Shown here: piece by piece, positions 34,761 through 44,801 of the stretch
How the letters are laid out: the number at the start of each line of letters is the position of its first letter
Position numbering within the stretch: the first letter of the stretch is position 1
Assembly (NCBI RefSeq): GCF_019597925.1
Contig: NZ_CP080442.1
Span: 1,716,001-1,780,000, forward strand
DNA from: [Clostridium] scindens
GTDB lineage: Bacteria > Bacillota > Clostridia > Lachnospirales > Lachnospiraceae
Direction: 5' to 3'
Length of the DNA: 64,000 bases
The notes under the pieces: model-generated
Databases searched by the model: none
The model's input: the letters and a program-made list of their open reading frames with translations, nothing else
Told to the model about the DNA's origin: nothing
Position numbers and translations under genes: made by a program

Positions 34761-37700
34761 TTGAAAAATAAAATCCAGAAATTTTCAAAAGGAGACTTTC
34801 AGTTAATACGACCTGATGTCATATTTGATGAAACAAATCTGGTTCTCATAATAGGAGAAGGGGACGTATACAGGGGAAGTTTTACAATGAAGACGAATAG
34901 CAAAGGGACGATACGGGGACTTGTATACCCGTCTTCTTTTCGTGTTCATTTTAAAGACCAGGGATTTGAGGGAAATCCCGCAAAAGTAGAATTTACGTAT
35001 GACGGCAGGGGACTGCGCCCTGGCCATGTGGAGGAAGGCAAGTTTACCGTTGTGTGTACCGGCGGAGAGTATGAACTGTCTTTTACCGCCATTATAGAAA
35101 AGCCGTATGTCATGACCTCCTATGGGAAGGTGCAGAGCACGGATGATTTCCGGAAACTGGCGATCAAGGATTTCTCAGAAGCAGGGAGGCTGTTCCGCTC
35201 CCGGGAATTCTATGAGATATTGAAGTATGAGAATGAAAGGATATTCTATCTGTACGACAATATGCGCAAATGGTCCCTTGGGGAGCAGGCCATGGAGGAA
35301 TTCCTGGTAGGCATCAAGCAGAAAGAGTGCATCTTTCTGACCCTTCCCGGGGAGGGAATGCTGTTTGAAGACATCGGGGAGCCGACGAAGGGAACGCTTA
35401 CGCTGATGAAGAACACCTGGGGATATATGCCCATCCGGATCGAGGCAGAGGGAAGCTTCATCAAGGTTCTGCGCCCGGAGATCAGCACGGAGGACTTCGT
35501 GGGCAATGCCCATGAGATCGAGTATGTGGTTCGGCCGGAGCGGCTTCATGGCGGCAGGAATTACGGCGCTTTGAAGTTCGTGACTCCCTATGAGACGCTG
35601 ACCTATGAGATCGAGGTGCTGCAGAATCAGGAGTATGACGAGGATCACAGAATCCCGGAACTTTTAAGCGCGCAGATATTGAAGGAATATATCGGCTATG
35701 TGGGCGGAAGGATCGAACTGAACAACTGGGTGGAGAGCGCGGTTGAGAAGATGGCCGTCCTGAGAAAAAAGGAACCCCAGAATGAAGTATACCAGCTCCT
35801 TCAGGCCCATATTTACCTGATTGGAAATAAAGTCGAGGAAGCCAAATGGATTCTGGAGAATTATAATTACAACCGGTTCGCCATCGGCAAGGATCCGGTG
35901 ACGAACTGCTATTACTTATATCTGACCGCGCAGATCAGAGGCCAGGGAAACCATGTTGACCGGGTGCTTGACGAGATTGGGAAGACCTATATGCGGCATC
36001 AGGATTCCTGGGCCCTCCTTCGCATGATCCTGTATCTGGATCCGCGGTATAAAAATCCTTTTAAAAAGATCGAAGTGCTGGAACAGCAGTTCCAATATGG
36101 CATTCATGAGGTCCTGTTTTATCTGGAAGCCTATATGTGCTATCAGGAAAAGCCCACGCTTCTTAAAAAACTGGGCGCTTTTGAAATACAGGTTCTGAAT
36201 TTTGCTTCCAAGTATCGTCTGATGACGAAGGAACTGGCGCTGTATGTGTCTAATTTTGCCAGCCAGCAGAAGAACTACAGCGATGCCATGTTCCGGATAT
36301 TGGAACGCATCTACAAGATGTACAGCGAGCCTATGATACTGAATACGATCTGTACGTTGCTGATCAAGGGAAACAAGACGCAGCAGCGCTATTTTGTGTG
36401 GTATCAGAGGGCGGTGGACGCTGAACTTAAGATTGCCCAGCTGTATGAGTATTATATGATGACCATAGACGAGAATTCCGCAAGAGGGCCGCTTCCGAAG
36501 ACCATCCTGCTCTACTTCATGCATGGGAATTCTCTGAATTACCGGAAGGCGGCATTTCTATATGCCAATCTGGTCACCTATGAAGAGACTGCGGGGGATC
36601 TGTACCTGAATTACCGGGAGCAGATGGTCGCGTTTACCTGGGACCAGCTGCTAAAGCGGCATATTACGGAGCCTCTGCGAATCCTGTACAAGAGGTTCTG
36701 CCAGGAAGAAGAGATGACGGCAGAGCGCATGGAGGCCATGCGTGATATCTGCTATTCTTATGAGATCACCACAAAGGTGCCGAACATGAACTGCGTCCTG
36801 GTGATTGAAAAGGATGGCGCCATCCGCCAGCGGGTGCCTTACGATGAGGATGAAGGTGCCGTTATCTACCTGTATGATAAGGAATCCAGAATTGTATGGG
36901 AGTCTATCGAAGGGCGTCACTATACGGATTCCATCGCCTATGAGACCAGAAGGCTGTTCTACGAGCCGAGATTCTTAGATATGTGCCGCAAGTATGCGGC
37001 ATCTACCGGCGTGTGGAAGCAGGAGAACGAAAAGGAAGAGCCGACGTTTGAGAATCTTCGGATCAAAGGAATCAGCGCTTTTAATGAGAAGGATGTCTTC
37101 CGCCTGTGCAGCAAGCGGATCCGGGAAGACAACTATGAGGAAGATGAATTCCTGAATTATCTGTGCTTTGAACTGTTTAAAATGCAGCAGTATGATAAGG
37201 TGACTTTGATGTATCTGGCTAACTATTACTGCGGGGCCACCAGGGATATGAAGCGGCTGTGGAAGGTCTTAAGAGAATACGCGATTCCTTCCTATAAGGT
37301 TGGAGAGCGCATTATTACGCAGATGGTCTTTTCGGAGAACCTTTTTGCGGAGGAAAAGATATTTGAAGACTACTATCTGTCTGACAGCGTGTATTTCCGG
37401 CTGAAACAGGCCTATCTTGCGTATGTTTCCAGAGAATACGTCGTATTCGGAAGGGACTTGGACCTGTGCGTGTTCGATATGATAGCCAACGAGTGCGACA
37501 AGAAGGAGTATCTGCCGGATATCTGCAAGGTCGCGCTTCTAAAATATTATTCCAGCCGTGACTATACGGCCGAGTTAGAAGACGTGCTTCACTACGTCCT
37601 GCGGGAGATGTGCGAGAAGCAGATCGTATTTCCCTATTACCTGAAGTATAAGGAAGAATGGCTGAGGGAAGTCCAACTCTATGACAAGGTGATGATCTCC

Positions 37701-38054
37701 TATCAGTCCAGGCCTGGCAGCAGGGTAAAACTGTATCATAAGATGAAGCAGGGAATGCGGGAAGGACTGGGCTATCAGTCGGAAATCCTGATGCCAATGT
37801 ATGAGAATCTGTATGTAAAGCAGTTTGTATTATATAAGGATGAATCCATCAATTACTATTTCCAGGAGACGAATGGGAAAGACACGATCACGACGGAGAA
37901 AAAGGAACTGCGCAATGAGAGAGAATTTCCTGACATCGGCAAGTTTGGAAGGCTGAACGGAATGGCTTTGATGGGCCCTGCGAACCGCAGGCAGGCGATG
38001 CTGGAATTCCAGGAAGAAGAAATCCTGGCGGACCAGATGTTCAAGATATATTAG
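34761..38054 (+). CDS. Giant DUF5717-family protein of unknown function
   Basis: A 1097-residue cytosolic-looking protein with no signal peptide or membrane helix. I recognise it as DUF5717, a family seen in Lachnospiraceae. The first ~290 residues are beta-rich (GEGDVYRGSFTM, TLTLMKNTWGYMPIRIEAEGS) and may be tandem sandwich domains; ~320-700 is helical with TPR-like spacing (VYQLLQAHIYLIGNKVEEAKW); the rest alternates beta and helical segments. I chose TTG 34761 (MKNKIQKFSKGDFQ) with an AGGTG site; ATG 34734 is the alternative but has no ribosome site. The next two genes are probable partners. Confidence 0.8.
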   Translation: MKNKIQKFSKGDFQLIRPDVIFDETNLVLIIGEGDVYRGSFTMKTNSKGTIRGLVYPSSFRVHFKDQGFEGNPAKVEFTYDGRGLRPGHVEEGKFTVVCTGGEYELSFTAIIEKPYVMTSYGKVQSTDDFRKLAIKDFSEAGRLFRSREFYEILKYENERIFYLYDNMRKWSLGEQAMEEFLVGIKQKECIFLTLPGEGMLFEDIGEPTKGTLTLMKNTWGYMPIRIEAEGSFIKVLRPEISTEDFVGNAHEIEYVVRPERLHGGRNYGALKFVTPYETLTYEIEVLQNQEYDEDHRIPELLSAQILKEYIGYVGGRIELNNWVESAVEKMAVLRKKEPQNEVYQLLQAHIYLIGNKVEEAKWILENYNYNRFAIGKDPVTNCYYLYLTAQIRGQGNHVDRVLDEIGKTYMRHQDSWALLRMILYLDPRYKNPFKKIEVLEQQFQYGIHEVLFYLEAYMCYQEKPTLLKKLGAFEIQVLNFASKYRLMTKELALYVSNFASQQKNYSDAMFRILERIYKMYSEPMILNTICTLLIKGNKTQQRYFVWYQRAVDAELKIAQLYEYYMMTIDENSARGPLPKTILLYFMHGNSLNYRKAAFLYANLVTYEETAGDLYLNYREQMVAFTWDQLLKRHITEPLRILYKRFCQEEEMTAERMEAMRDICYSYEITTKVPNMNCVLVIEKDGAIRQRVPYDEDEGAVIYLYDKESRIVWESIEGRHYTDSIAYETRRLFYEPRFLDMCRKYAASTGVWKQENEKEEPTFENLRIKGISAFNEKDVFRLCSKRIREDNYEEDEFLNYLCFELFKMQQYDKVTLMYLANYYCGATRDMKRLWKVLREYAIPSYKVGERIITQMVFSENLFAEEKIFEDYYLSDSVYFRLKQAYLAYVSREYVVFGRDLDLCVFDMIANECDKKEYLPDICKVALLKYYSSRDYTAELEDVLHYVLREMCEKQIVFPYYLKYKEEWLREVQLYDKVMISYQSRPGSRVKLYHKMKQGMREGLGYQSEILMPMYENLYVKQFVLYKDESINYYFQETNGKDTITTEKKELRNEREFPDIGKFGRLNGMALMGPANRRQAMLEFQEEEILADQMFKIY

Positions 38055-38072
38055 AAGAAGGAGGATATGATA

Positions 38073-39356
38073 GTGAGAACAGGCAGTATTCTGGGGTATG
38101 ACCTGAATGAAAAGCATTGTCAGATCAGTTATTACGATGAGACCAAAGACGAGCCGGAGACATTGGAAGTAGCCGTAGACAATTATCAGATTCCTCTGAT
38201 GCTGGGATACTATAAAGACCACTGGGTCTACGGAAAAGAAGCCAAACGGCTGGCGACCATCAATGAAGGCTGTACCGTAGCGGACCTGTTTGGCAAGGCG
38301 GTACGGCAGGAAAAGGTGAGGGTAGGAGCCAAGACCCATGACGCGGTGTGGCTTCTGGCCAAATTCGTAAGCCTTACGCTGGAAAAATTCGAAGATATCG
38401 CATTCATTACTTTTTCGGTGCCTTTTACCAACATTGACATGTCGAAGATGCTGAAAGGAATCGGGCACCATCTGGGCGTGCCGAAGGAGTACGTGTATGT
38501 GCAGGATTATAAAGAAAGCTTCTGCCAGTATATGTTCTACCAGCCCAAGGAACTGTGGCAGTACGAGTCTGCCCTGTTCTACTGCGATGCCCAGGAGATC
38601 CGGGCGTATATGCTCAGAAAACTGAATACCATCAGCGGACGGGGAAATGATATGTTCGTAACCGTCGACGAAGTGGCAAATGCTCATATGAAAGAACTGG
38701 CCGCCATCTATCCGGTGCTGAATGTGGACAAGGCAAAGGATGCGGATGAAAGGTTCAAGGGCTTCATCCAGAGCGTGTTTGAAAAGAAGGTGGTATCTTC
38801 CGTGTATCTGACGGGGGAAGGGTTCGAGAATAACTGGTATCCCAATTCCCTGAAGGTGCTGTGTAATGGCCGGAGGGCATTTCTTGGCAACAACCTGTAC
38901 AGCAGGGGGGCCTGCTATACATCCATGCGTAAGTGCAAGGATTATGATGAGGGGCCTGTATACCTGGACGATACAAAGATGACGGAGCAGATCTGCCTGC
39001 GCATGCGGGTGAATGGGCAGGAAGGATGGCATCCCATCGTCGCCTGGGGAACGCACTGGTACGAGGCGGACGGGCAATGGGAAGTGATTCTGGAGGATAC
39101 GTCCGACATCGAGATTCATGTGGAGACGCTGGCAGGCGAAGAACTTCAAGTGGAGACCATATCTTTAAAAGGTCTGCCGGAGCGGCGGGACTATTCCCTG
39201 CGCCTTCAGATAGAAGCGCTGTTTATGGATGAGCGTACCTGTAAGCTGACGTTCAAGGATGTAGGGTTCGGAGAGTTCTATCCTCCGACAGGATTTCAGG
39301 TGGAAAAGGTATTACATTTAGGAGGAATCAATGGGCAGTTTAATTCTATGTCATAA
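38073..39356 (+). CDS. DUF5716-family Hsp70/actin-fold protein
   Basis: A 427-residue protein with features of the actin/Hsp70 ATPase fold: a phosphate-1-like N-terminus (ILGYDLNEKHCQISYYD), the Hsp70-like WVYGKEAKRLA, a middle segment FITFSVPFTNIDMSKMLKGI followed by VYVQDYKESFCQYMF, and an adenosine-site-like VYLTGEGFENNW with GRRAFLGNNLYSRGA. The last ~120 residues look like a beta-sandwich substrate-binding domain. GTG 38073 has AAGGAGG at 8 bases, whereas the ATG at 38067 is only 2 bases away. It overlaps the TPR gene. ATP binding is inferred. Confidence 0.8.
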   Translation: MRTGSILGYDLNEKHCQISYYDETKDEPETLEVAVDNYQIPLMLGYYKDHWVYGKEAKRLATINEGCTVADLFGKAVRQEKVRVGAKTHDAVWLLAKFVSLTLEKFEDIAFITFSVPFTNIDMSKMLKGIGHHLGVPKEYVYVQDYKESFCQYMFYQPKELWQYESALFYCDAQEIRAYMLRKLNTISGRGNDMFVTVDEVANAHMKELAAIYPVLNVDKAKDADERFKGFIQSVFEKKVVSSVYLTGEGFENNWYPNSLKVLCNGRRAFLGNNLYSRGACYTSMRKCKDYDEGPVYLDDTKMTEQICLRMRVNGQEGWHPIVAWGTHWYEADGQWEVILEDTSDIEIHVETLAGEELQVETISLKGLPERRDYSLRLQIEALFMDERTCKLTFKDVGFGEFYPPTGFQVEKVLHLGGINGQFNSMS

Positions 39357-40113
39357 GAAGCGCGCCAAACAACCCTATGAGATATCCAGGGTTCATATGA
39401 GAATATATACGATAGAGGAGTTATGTTACTATATCTGCAATAACCTCTATCTTATTGATTATACGATCATTAACAGGCAGTTGTGCGACTGGATCGGGGA
39501 TGAACTGGAACTTTCCGGACTTGCGGAGACGCTGCGGGAAGAATTGCGTCAGAACTGCTCCATGGAGCAGTTCGTGCTGACCATATTGAAGGAATCTACC
39601 ATATATGCAGCCGCGGACATCAATCGGATCCAGAATATTCTGGAACATCTGCAGAATCAGAAGGATGTGGAAAGGACGAAGTATAAGGCAGACAGCCTGC
39701 AGGGCAGCGGCGAGTATGAGACTGCCATACTGGTGTACCAGTCCATCATCAACAAAGAATGGGATGATTCTGTGGAAAAGACTTTCTATGGGCATGTGTA
39801 TGCCTGCCTTGGAGCAGCCTATGGACACCTGTTCCTGTATGAAGAGGCGGCCCGCATGTATCAGGAAGCTTACCGCATCTGCGAGGAGCCGGATATGCTC
39901 AAATCCTATCTCTACTGCTGCTTTAGGGCATTGCCTGAGGCGCAGTACGTGAAGATGCTTTCCGGCAATCCGATCTATCTGAGTATGGATTCCGTCCTCC
40001 GGGAAGAGATTAAGAAGGCGCGCCAGGAAGTGGACATCGATATGCCGGAAGAACAGTTCCTGAAATGGAAAAAGCAGTATCGCAGGATTGACAAAAGCCG
40101 GGGAATATGCTAA
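39331..40113 (+). CDS. TPR-repeat protein of the DUF5717/DUF5716 cassette
   Basis: A 260-residue soluble protein. The first ~110 residues are a conserved helical domain (TIEELCYYICNNLYLIDYTI). Residues ~120-200 contain tetratricopeptide-like repeats (ADSLQGSGEYETAILVYQSII, YACLGAAYGHLFLYEEAARMYQEAY). ATG 39331 was chosen because GGAGG lies 5 bases upstream; it starts inside the last codons of the DUF5716 gene (26-base overlap), so translation is coupled. TPR domains often dock Hsp70-type partners, which fits the neighbour, but no function is known. Confidence 0.8.
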   Translation: MGSLILCHKKRAKQPYEISRVHMRIYTIEELCYYICNNLYLIDYTIINRQLCDWIGDELELSGLAETLREELRQNCSMEQFVLTILKESTIYAAADINRIQNILEHLQNQKDVERTKYKADSLQGSGEYETAILVYQSIINKEWDDSVEKTFYGHVYACLGAAYGHLFLYEEAARMYQEAYRICEEPDMLKSYLYCCFRALPEAQYVKMLSGNPIYLSMDSVLREEIKKARQEVDIDMPEEQFLKWKKQYRRIDKSRGIC

Positions 40114-40214
40114 TATAACAGAGCAATTTAGTGTGGTAAAGTAATCAATTGATAACATGATAAAAGAGTACAGTGATTGCGATTCCACAATACTGTAATA
40201 CAGGAGGAAAAGGT

Positions 40215-41066
40215 ATGAAGAAGAGAGCAGCATTGCTGCTTGCCCTTGCCATGCTGGCGACAACGGTTCTGGCAGGCTGCGGCAGCAAGGAAGACAAGAG
40301 CGCAGACAACAAGAAGGAAGATAAGAAAGAGGCAAAGGTCGAGAACGATGACGAGACCTTGATCGTGGGATTCGACGCTTCCTTCCCGCCATATGGATAT
40401 AAGGATGACGATGGCGAATATGTCGGATTTGACCTGGAACTTGCACAGGAAGTATGCGACAGAAACGACTGGAAGCTTGTAAAGCAGCCGGTTGACTGGG
40501 ATGCCAAGGATATGGAGATTGATTCCGGAACCATCGACTGTATCTGGAACGGTTTCACCATGAACGGCCGCGAGGACGAGTATACCTGGTCAGACCCATA
40601 TATCGACAACAAGCAGGTGATGGTTGTTGCAACAGATTCCGGTATCAATAGTTTTGATGACCTCTCTGGAAAACTGGTTGAGACCCAGGCAGATTCATCC
40701 GCATTGGCAGCTCTTCAGGGAGACCAGAAGAAACTGGCAGATACATTTGGAAGCCTGACAGAGATTGCGGAATACAATACAGCGTTCATGGATCTGGAAT
40801 CCGGCGCGTGCGACGCGATCGCAATGGATATCGGCGTTGCATACTACCAGATTAATTCCAGGAAGAATCCGGATGATTACAAGGTACTTGACGAAGAGAT
40901 CTCTTCTGAGCAGTATGCTGTAGGATTCAAACTTGGGAATGAAGAATTGAGAGACAAAGTCCAGGCCACATTAGATGAGATGGCGGAAGACGGAACAGTT
41001 GCAAAGATTGCAGAGAAGTATGAAGATTTTGGAGTGCCAGGATCCCTCTGCATCGGAAAGAAATAA
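40215..41066 (+). CDS. Amino acid ABC transporter substrate-binding lipoprotein
   Basis: A 283-residue family-3 solute-binding protein. Residues 1-21 are a lipoprotein signal with lipobox LAGC, followed by a charged linker of Lys, Glu and Asp. The binding fold starts TLIVGFDASFPPYGYKDDDG, and SGTIDCIWNGFTMNGRED and YSDPY-like YTWSDPYI are typical of polar amino acid binders. ATG 40215 follows AGGAGG. It feeds the permease and ATPase encoded next; the precise amino acid is unknown. Confidence 0.92.
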   Translation: MKKRAALLLALAMLATTVLAGCGSKEDKSADNKKEDKKEAKVENDDETLIVGFDASFPPYGYKDDDGEYVGFDLELAQEVCDRNDWKLVKQPVDWDAKDMEIDSGTIDCIWNGFTMNGREDEYTWSDPYIDNKQVMVVATDSGINSFDDLSGKLVETQADSSALAALQGDQKKLADTFGSLTEIAEYNTAFMDLESGACDAIAMDIGVAYYQINSRKNPDDYKVLDEEISSEQYAVGFKLGNEELRDKVQATLDEMAEDGTVAKIAEKYEDFGVPGSLCIGKK

Positions 41067-41083
41067 TAAATACGTGAATGACT

Positions 41084-41125
41084 GGCAGGGGTCAGCCCCA
41101 GATATAAGGGACTGGCTCCTTTGCC
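41084..41125 (+). repeat. Intercistronic hairpin in the amino acid transporter operon
   Basis: GGCAGGGGTCAGCCCC and GGGACTGGCTCCTTTGCC fold into an imperfect stem with G-T pairs; a few T residues follow at 41131-41134. It lies between the binding-protein and permease genes, where such hairpins often lower expression of the membrane subunits. It is loosely related to the hairpins at 7048 and 53778. Confidence 0.55.
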
Positions 41126-41155
41126 GCGTCTTTTGAGAAGTTGGAGGAAAACCTG

Positions 41156-41806
41156 ATGGATTTTGGAACGCTTATTAGAGAGTTGAGCGGCGGAATGCTG
41201 ATATCGATTGAAATATTTGTGCTGACGCTGGTATTTTCATTGCCTCTTGGCCTGGTGGTGGCATTTGGAAGGATGTCGAAGATCAAGCCGGTCCAATGGC
41301 TCGCCAAGATATACATATCAATTATGAGAGGGACGCCGCTGATGCTGCAGCTGATGGTCGTTTATTTTGGGCCGTACTATATTTTCGGAATCCGGATTTC
41401 CAGCACCTATCGCATGACTGCCGTGCTGATTGGATTTGCGATCAACTATGCCGCATACTTTGCGGAAATATACCGGGGCGGCATCGAGTCCATGTCCGTG
41501 GGACAGTATGAGGCGGCAAAAGTGCTGGGATATTCCAGGCCACAGACCTTCTTCTGCATCATCTTTCCCCAGGTGATCAAGAGAATCCTGCCGTCCGTGA
41601 CGAACGAGGTTATCACGCTTGTCAAGGATACTTCTCTTGCGTTCGTGCTGGCAGTGGCCGAGATGTTTACGATCGCGAAGCAGATTGCGGCCGCGCAGAC
41701 TTCCATGGTGCCTTTCGTAGCCGCGGGAATCTTCTATTATGTATTTAACCTGATTGTTGCAGTCGTTATGGAAGCGCTGGAAAAGAAATTGAATTACTAT
41801 CGTTAG
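41156..41806 (+). CDS. Amino acid ABC transporter permease
   Basis: A 216-residue HisM/GlnP-type permease with about five membrane helices. The ATPase-contact loop is present ([28 protein letters not shown]), as is the N-terminal [24 protein letters not shown] 41156 follows GGAGG at 8 bases. It lies between the binding protein and the ATPase. Confidence 0.94.
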   Translation: MDFGTLIRELSGGMLISIEIFVLTLVFSLPLGLVVAFGRMSKIKPVQWLAKIYISIMRGTPLMLQLMVVYFGPYYIFGIRISSTYRMTAVLIGFAINYAAYFAEIYRGGIESMSVGQYEAAKVLGYSRPQTFFCIIFPQVIKRILPSVTNEVITLVKDTSLAFVLAVAEMFTIAKQIAAAQTSMVPFVAAGIFYYVFNLIVAVVMEALEKKLNYYR

Positions 41807-41817
41807 GAGGACATGCC

Positions 41818-42504
41818 ATGAGCTTGTTAGAGATGAAAAATATAAAAAAGAGCTTTAACGGGGTGGAAGTGCTCAAAGACATTTCCCTTACGGTAGAAAA
41901 GGGGGAGGTGCTGGGAATCATCGGGCCTTCCGGCTCTGGAAAGTCTACGCTGCTTCGGTGCGCCACGAACCTGGAGACGCCGGACGCAGGCGAGATTCGC
42001 TATGAAGGGACGTTTGGACTGGTATTCCAGAGTTTTAATCTGTTCCCTCATTATTCCGTTATGAGAAATATCACGGATGCCCCTATCCGCGTGCAGAAAC
42101 GTAAGAAAGAGGAAGTCTATAAAGAGGCCAGGGAACTACTGGCCAAGATGGGGCTGTCGGACAAGGAGGATGCCTATCCGTACCAGCTCTCAGGAGGCCA
42201 GCAGCAGAGGGTATCCATCGCAAGGGCCCTTGCGATGAATCCGGATATCCTGTTTTTTGACGAGCCTACGTCGGCCCTGGATCCGGAACTGACAGGAGAG
42301 ATCCTGAAGGTAATCAAGGATCTTGCGGCAGAGCACATGACTATGGTGATCGTTACGCACGAGATGAATTTTGCGCGGAACGTATCGGATCATATCATTT
42401 TTATGGACAATGGATACATTGCCGTCCAGGGAACCCCGGATGATGTTTTTGGCTCTTCCAATGAAAGAATGCAGGAGTTCTTAGGAAAATTTGGTGATAA
42501 TTAA
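41818..42504 (+). CDS. Amino acid ABC transporter ATP-binding protein
   Basis: A 228-residue GlnQ-type ATPase: Walker [14 protein letters not shown] loop [10 protein letters not shown], signature [16 protein letters not shown], Walker [13 protein letters not shown] and His in VTHEM. It is about 12-15 residues shorter than usual because the segment between the first beta sheet (GEIRYEG) and the Q loop is nearly absent. All catalytic motifs remain, so it is probably active. Confidence 0.94.
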   Translation: MSLLEMKNIKKSFNGVEVLKDISLTVEKGEVLGIIGPSGSGKSTLLRCATNLETPDAGEIRYEGTFGLVFQSFNLFPHYSVMRNITDAPIRVQKRKKEEVYKEARELLAKMGLSDKEDAYPYQLSGGQQQRVSIARALAMNPDILFFDEPTSALDPELTGEILKVIKDLAAEHMTMVIVTHEMNFARNVSDHIIFMDNGYIAVQGTPDDVFGSSNERMQEFLGKFGDN

Positions 42505-42507
42505 TAA

Positions 42508-42537
42508 AAGGCAGAATATTGCTTTTCCATCTGCCTT
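42508..42537 (+). terminator. Weak hairpin after the amino acid transporter operon
   Basis: AAGGCAGA (42508-42515) pairs with TCTGCCTT (42530-42537). No long T-run follows. The hairpin overlaps the purC promoter. Confidence 0.5.
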
Positions 42538-42547
42538 GTATTATACT
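42519..42547 (+). promoter_or_regulatory. Promoter of the purC-purF-purB genes
   Basis: TTGCTT (42519-42524), a 17-base spacer and TATACT (42542-42547). A small palindrome (CGTGTCC/GGACGCG, 42561-42577) lies just downstream, near the expected start of transcription, and could be an operator. No purine riboswitch core was seen in the leader. Confidence 0.6.
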
Positions 42548-42617
42548 AATACGTGCACAACGTGTCCGACGGACGCGCAAACCAGATGATAAAATTGAGA
42601 AAAGGATGGGTGTTATC

Positions 42618-43325
42618 ATGCAGAAATTAGAACAATTGTATGAAGGCAAGGCAAAAAAGGTCTTTAAGACAGATGATCCGGATATTGTAATTGTAGATTA
42701 TAAGGATGATGCCACAGCATTTAATGGCGAGAAAAAAGGAACGATTGTTGGAAAAGGCGTAATCAACAACCGCATGACAAACTACATTTTCCAGGTTCTG
42801 GAAAAAGAGGGCGTTCCTACACATTATGTAGAAGAGTTAAGCGACAGGGAGACTGCCGTAAAGAAAGTAGAGATCGTGCCATTGGAAGTGATCGTGCGTA
42901 ATGTGGCTGCAGGAAGTTTTTCCAAAAGGCTGGGGATTGAAGAAGGAACAAAATTGCTGGCACCTACACTTGAGTTCAGTTATAAGGATGATGACTTGGG
43001 AGATCCATTGATCAATGACTATATGGCAATCGCGATTGGCGCATCTACAAGGGAAGAGATTGAAAAGATTACAGAATACACCTTTAAGGTAAATGAAGTC
43101 CTGAAGAAGTTCTTTGCCGATGCTGGAATCGAACTGATCGACTTTAAGATCGAGTTTGGAAGATTCCACGGCAATGTCATTCTTGCAGACGAGATATCTC
43201 CGGATACATGCAGACTGTGGGACATCAATACCCATGAGAAGCTGGATAAGGACCGTTTCCGCAGGGATATGGGGAATGTAGAGGACGCGTATCAGGAAGT
43301 ATTCAGGAGAATCGGCATAAAGTAA
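42618..43325 (+). CDS. purC: Phosphoribosylaminoimidazole-succinocarboxamide synthase
   Basis: A 235-residue SAICAR synthetase of normal length for the short bacterial type. [10 protein letters not shown] at the N-terminus, [18 protein letters not shown] and FKIEFGR with the [12 protein letters not shown] loop are family signatures. It joins aspartate to CAIR with ATP in purine synthesis. The ATG at 42618 follows AAAGGATGGG. It is 12 bases before purF. Confidence 0.96.
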   Translation: MQKLEQLYEGKAKKVFKTDDPDIVIVDYKDDATAFNGEKKGTIVGKGVINNRMTNYIFQVLEKEGVPTHYVEELSDRETAVKKVEIVPLEVIVRNVAAGSFSKRLGIEEGTKLLAPTLEFSYKDDDLGDPLINDYMAIAIGASTREEIEKITEYTFKVNEVLKKFFADAGIELIDFKIEFGRFHGNVILADEISPDTCRLWDINTHEKLDKDRFRRDMGNVEDAYQEVFRRIGIK

Positions 43326-43337
43326 GGAGTTGCATTC

Positions 43338-44765
43338 ATGAACAAATTGGAGAAAGTGACAACCGGTTTGGGAGAAGAATGCGGCGTATTTGGAGCCTAT
43401 GATATGGATGGGGGCGACGTTGCCCCGTCCGTATACTATGGGCTTTTTGCGTTGCAGCACAGAGGACAGGAAAGTTGTGGTATCGCGGTGACGGATACCT
43501 ATGGCGAGCGCAAGGTGCATTCCAAGAAGGGCCTTGGACTGGTCAACGAAGTCTTCGATGAAGAATCCCTTCAGACATTAAAAGGCAACCTCGGGGTGGG
43601 ACACGTCCGCTATTCCACTGCCGGAGGCTCCAAAGTTGAAAATGCTATGCCGCTTGTTATCAATTATGTAAAAGGAACGCTGGCAATCGCACATAATGGC
43701 AATCTGACCAATGCCATCGAACTGCGCAGAGAATTGGAATATACGGGGGCAATCTTTCAGACGACCATAGACTCGGAAGTGATCGCTTATCATATTGCAA
43801 GAGAGCGCCTGAACGTATCGACGGCAGAAGAGGCTGTAAAAAGAGCCATGGGCAAGATTAAAGGCGCGTATGCGCTGGTAGTAAGCTCGCCCCGCAAGAT
43901 GATCGGAGCCAGGGATCCATTTGGCCTGAAGCCGCTGTGTATCGGAAAGAGGGAAAATACGTATTTTCTCGCTTCGGAGAGCTGCGCGGTCGCGGCGGTG
44001 GGCGCGGAATTTATCAGAGATGTAGAGCCAGGCGAGATTGTGACGATTACAAAGGATGGCATACAATCTGATCTGTCGATGGCTATTGAGCCGGAAAGCC
44101 AGGCAAGATGTATCTTTGAATATATCTATTTTGCCAGGACGGACAGTACGATTGACAAGGTAAACGTGTACCATTCCAGAATTATTGCAGGAAAAGCGCT
44201 TGCACAGTCCTATCCAGTCGACGCGGATCTGGTGGTGGGCGTGCCGGATTCGGGCCTGGTGGCTGCAAAGGGGTATTCAGAACAGTCGGGCATTCCTTAC
44301 GGAATGGCTTTTCACAAGAACAGTTATGTGGGAAGAACGTTCATCAAGCCCAAGCAGAGCCAGCGGGAAAGCAGCGTAAAGATCAAGTTGAATGTAATCG
44401 CAGAAGTCGTAAAGGACAAGAGGATCGTCATGGTGGATGATTCCATCGTGCGGGGAACCACTTGTGCCAATATTATAAAGATGCTGAAAAGAGCAGGCGC
44501 GAAAGAAGTTCATGTGCGGATCAGCTCCCCGCCGTTTCTGTATCCTTGCTACTTCGGCACGGATGTACCATCCAATGAGCAGCTGATCGCCCATTCCCAT
44601 ACCACGGAGGAGATACGGGAACTGATAGGGGCAGATTCGCTGGGGTATATGGAGATTGATAAATTAAAGAATATGGTGGGCAGCCTGGGATACTGCGACG
44701 CCTGCTTTACCGGCAACTATCCCATGGAGGTACCGGGCAGGGATGTATCCCATGCATTCGAGTAA
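43338..44765 (+). CDS. purF: Amidophosphoribosyltransferase
   Basis: A 475-residue enzyme that commits PRPP and glutamine to purine synthesis. After a short propeptide, Cys15 in EECGVFGAYD would become the N-terminal nucleophile. The phosphoribosyltransferase domain has the PRPP loop VMVDDSIVRGTTC. The C-terminal Cys in LGYCDACFTGNYP and other Cys residues suggest the Fe-S-containing, propeptide-processed Bacillus type. Confidence 0.96.
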   Translation: MNKLEKVTTGLGEECGVFGAYDMDGGDVAPSVYYGLFALQHRGQESCGIAVTDTYGERKVHSKKGLGLVNEVFDEESLQTLKGNLGVGHVRYSTAGGSKVENAMPLVINYVKGTLAIAHNGNLTNAIELRRELEYTGAIFQTTIDSEVIAYHIARERLNVSTAEEAVKRAMGKIKGAYALVVSSPRKMIGARDPFGLKPLCIGKRENTYFLASESCAVAAVGAEFIRDVEPGEIVTITKDGIQSDLSMAIEPESQARCIFEYIYFARTDSTIDKVNVYHSRIIAGKALAQSYPVDADLVVGVPDSGLVAAKGYSEQSGIPYGMAFHKNSYVGRTFIKPKQSQRESSVKIKLNVIAEVVKDKRIVMVDDSIVRGTTCANIIKMLKRAGAKEVHVRISSPPFLYPCYFGTDVPSNEQLIAHSHTTEEIRELIGADSLGYMEIDKLKNMVGSLGYCDACFTGNYPMEVPGRDVSHAFE

Positions 44766-44801
44766 CATGCCCGGCTTTCTATAAAAAAGATTAGGAGAAC
44801 A

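Noticed and set aside
42548..42617. Purine (PurR box or guanine) riboswitch before purC
   Set aside because: The leader is too short and lacks the conserved purine aptamer core; only a small palindrome at 42561-42577 is seen.
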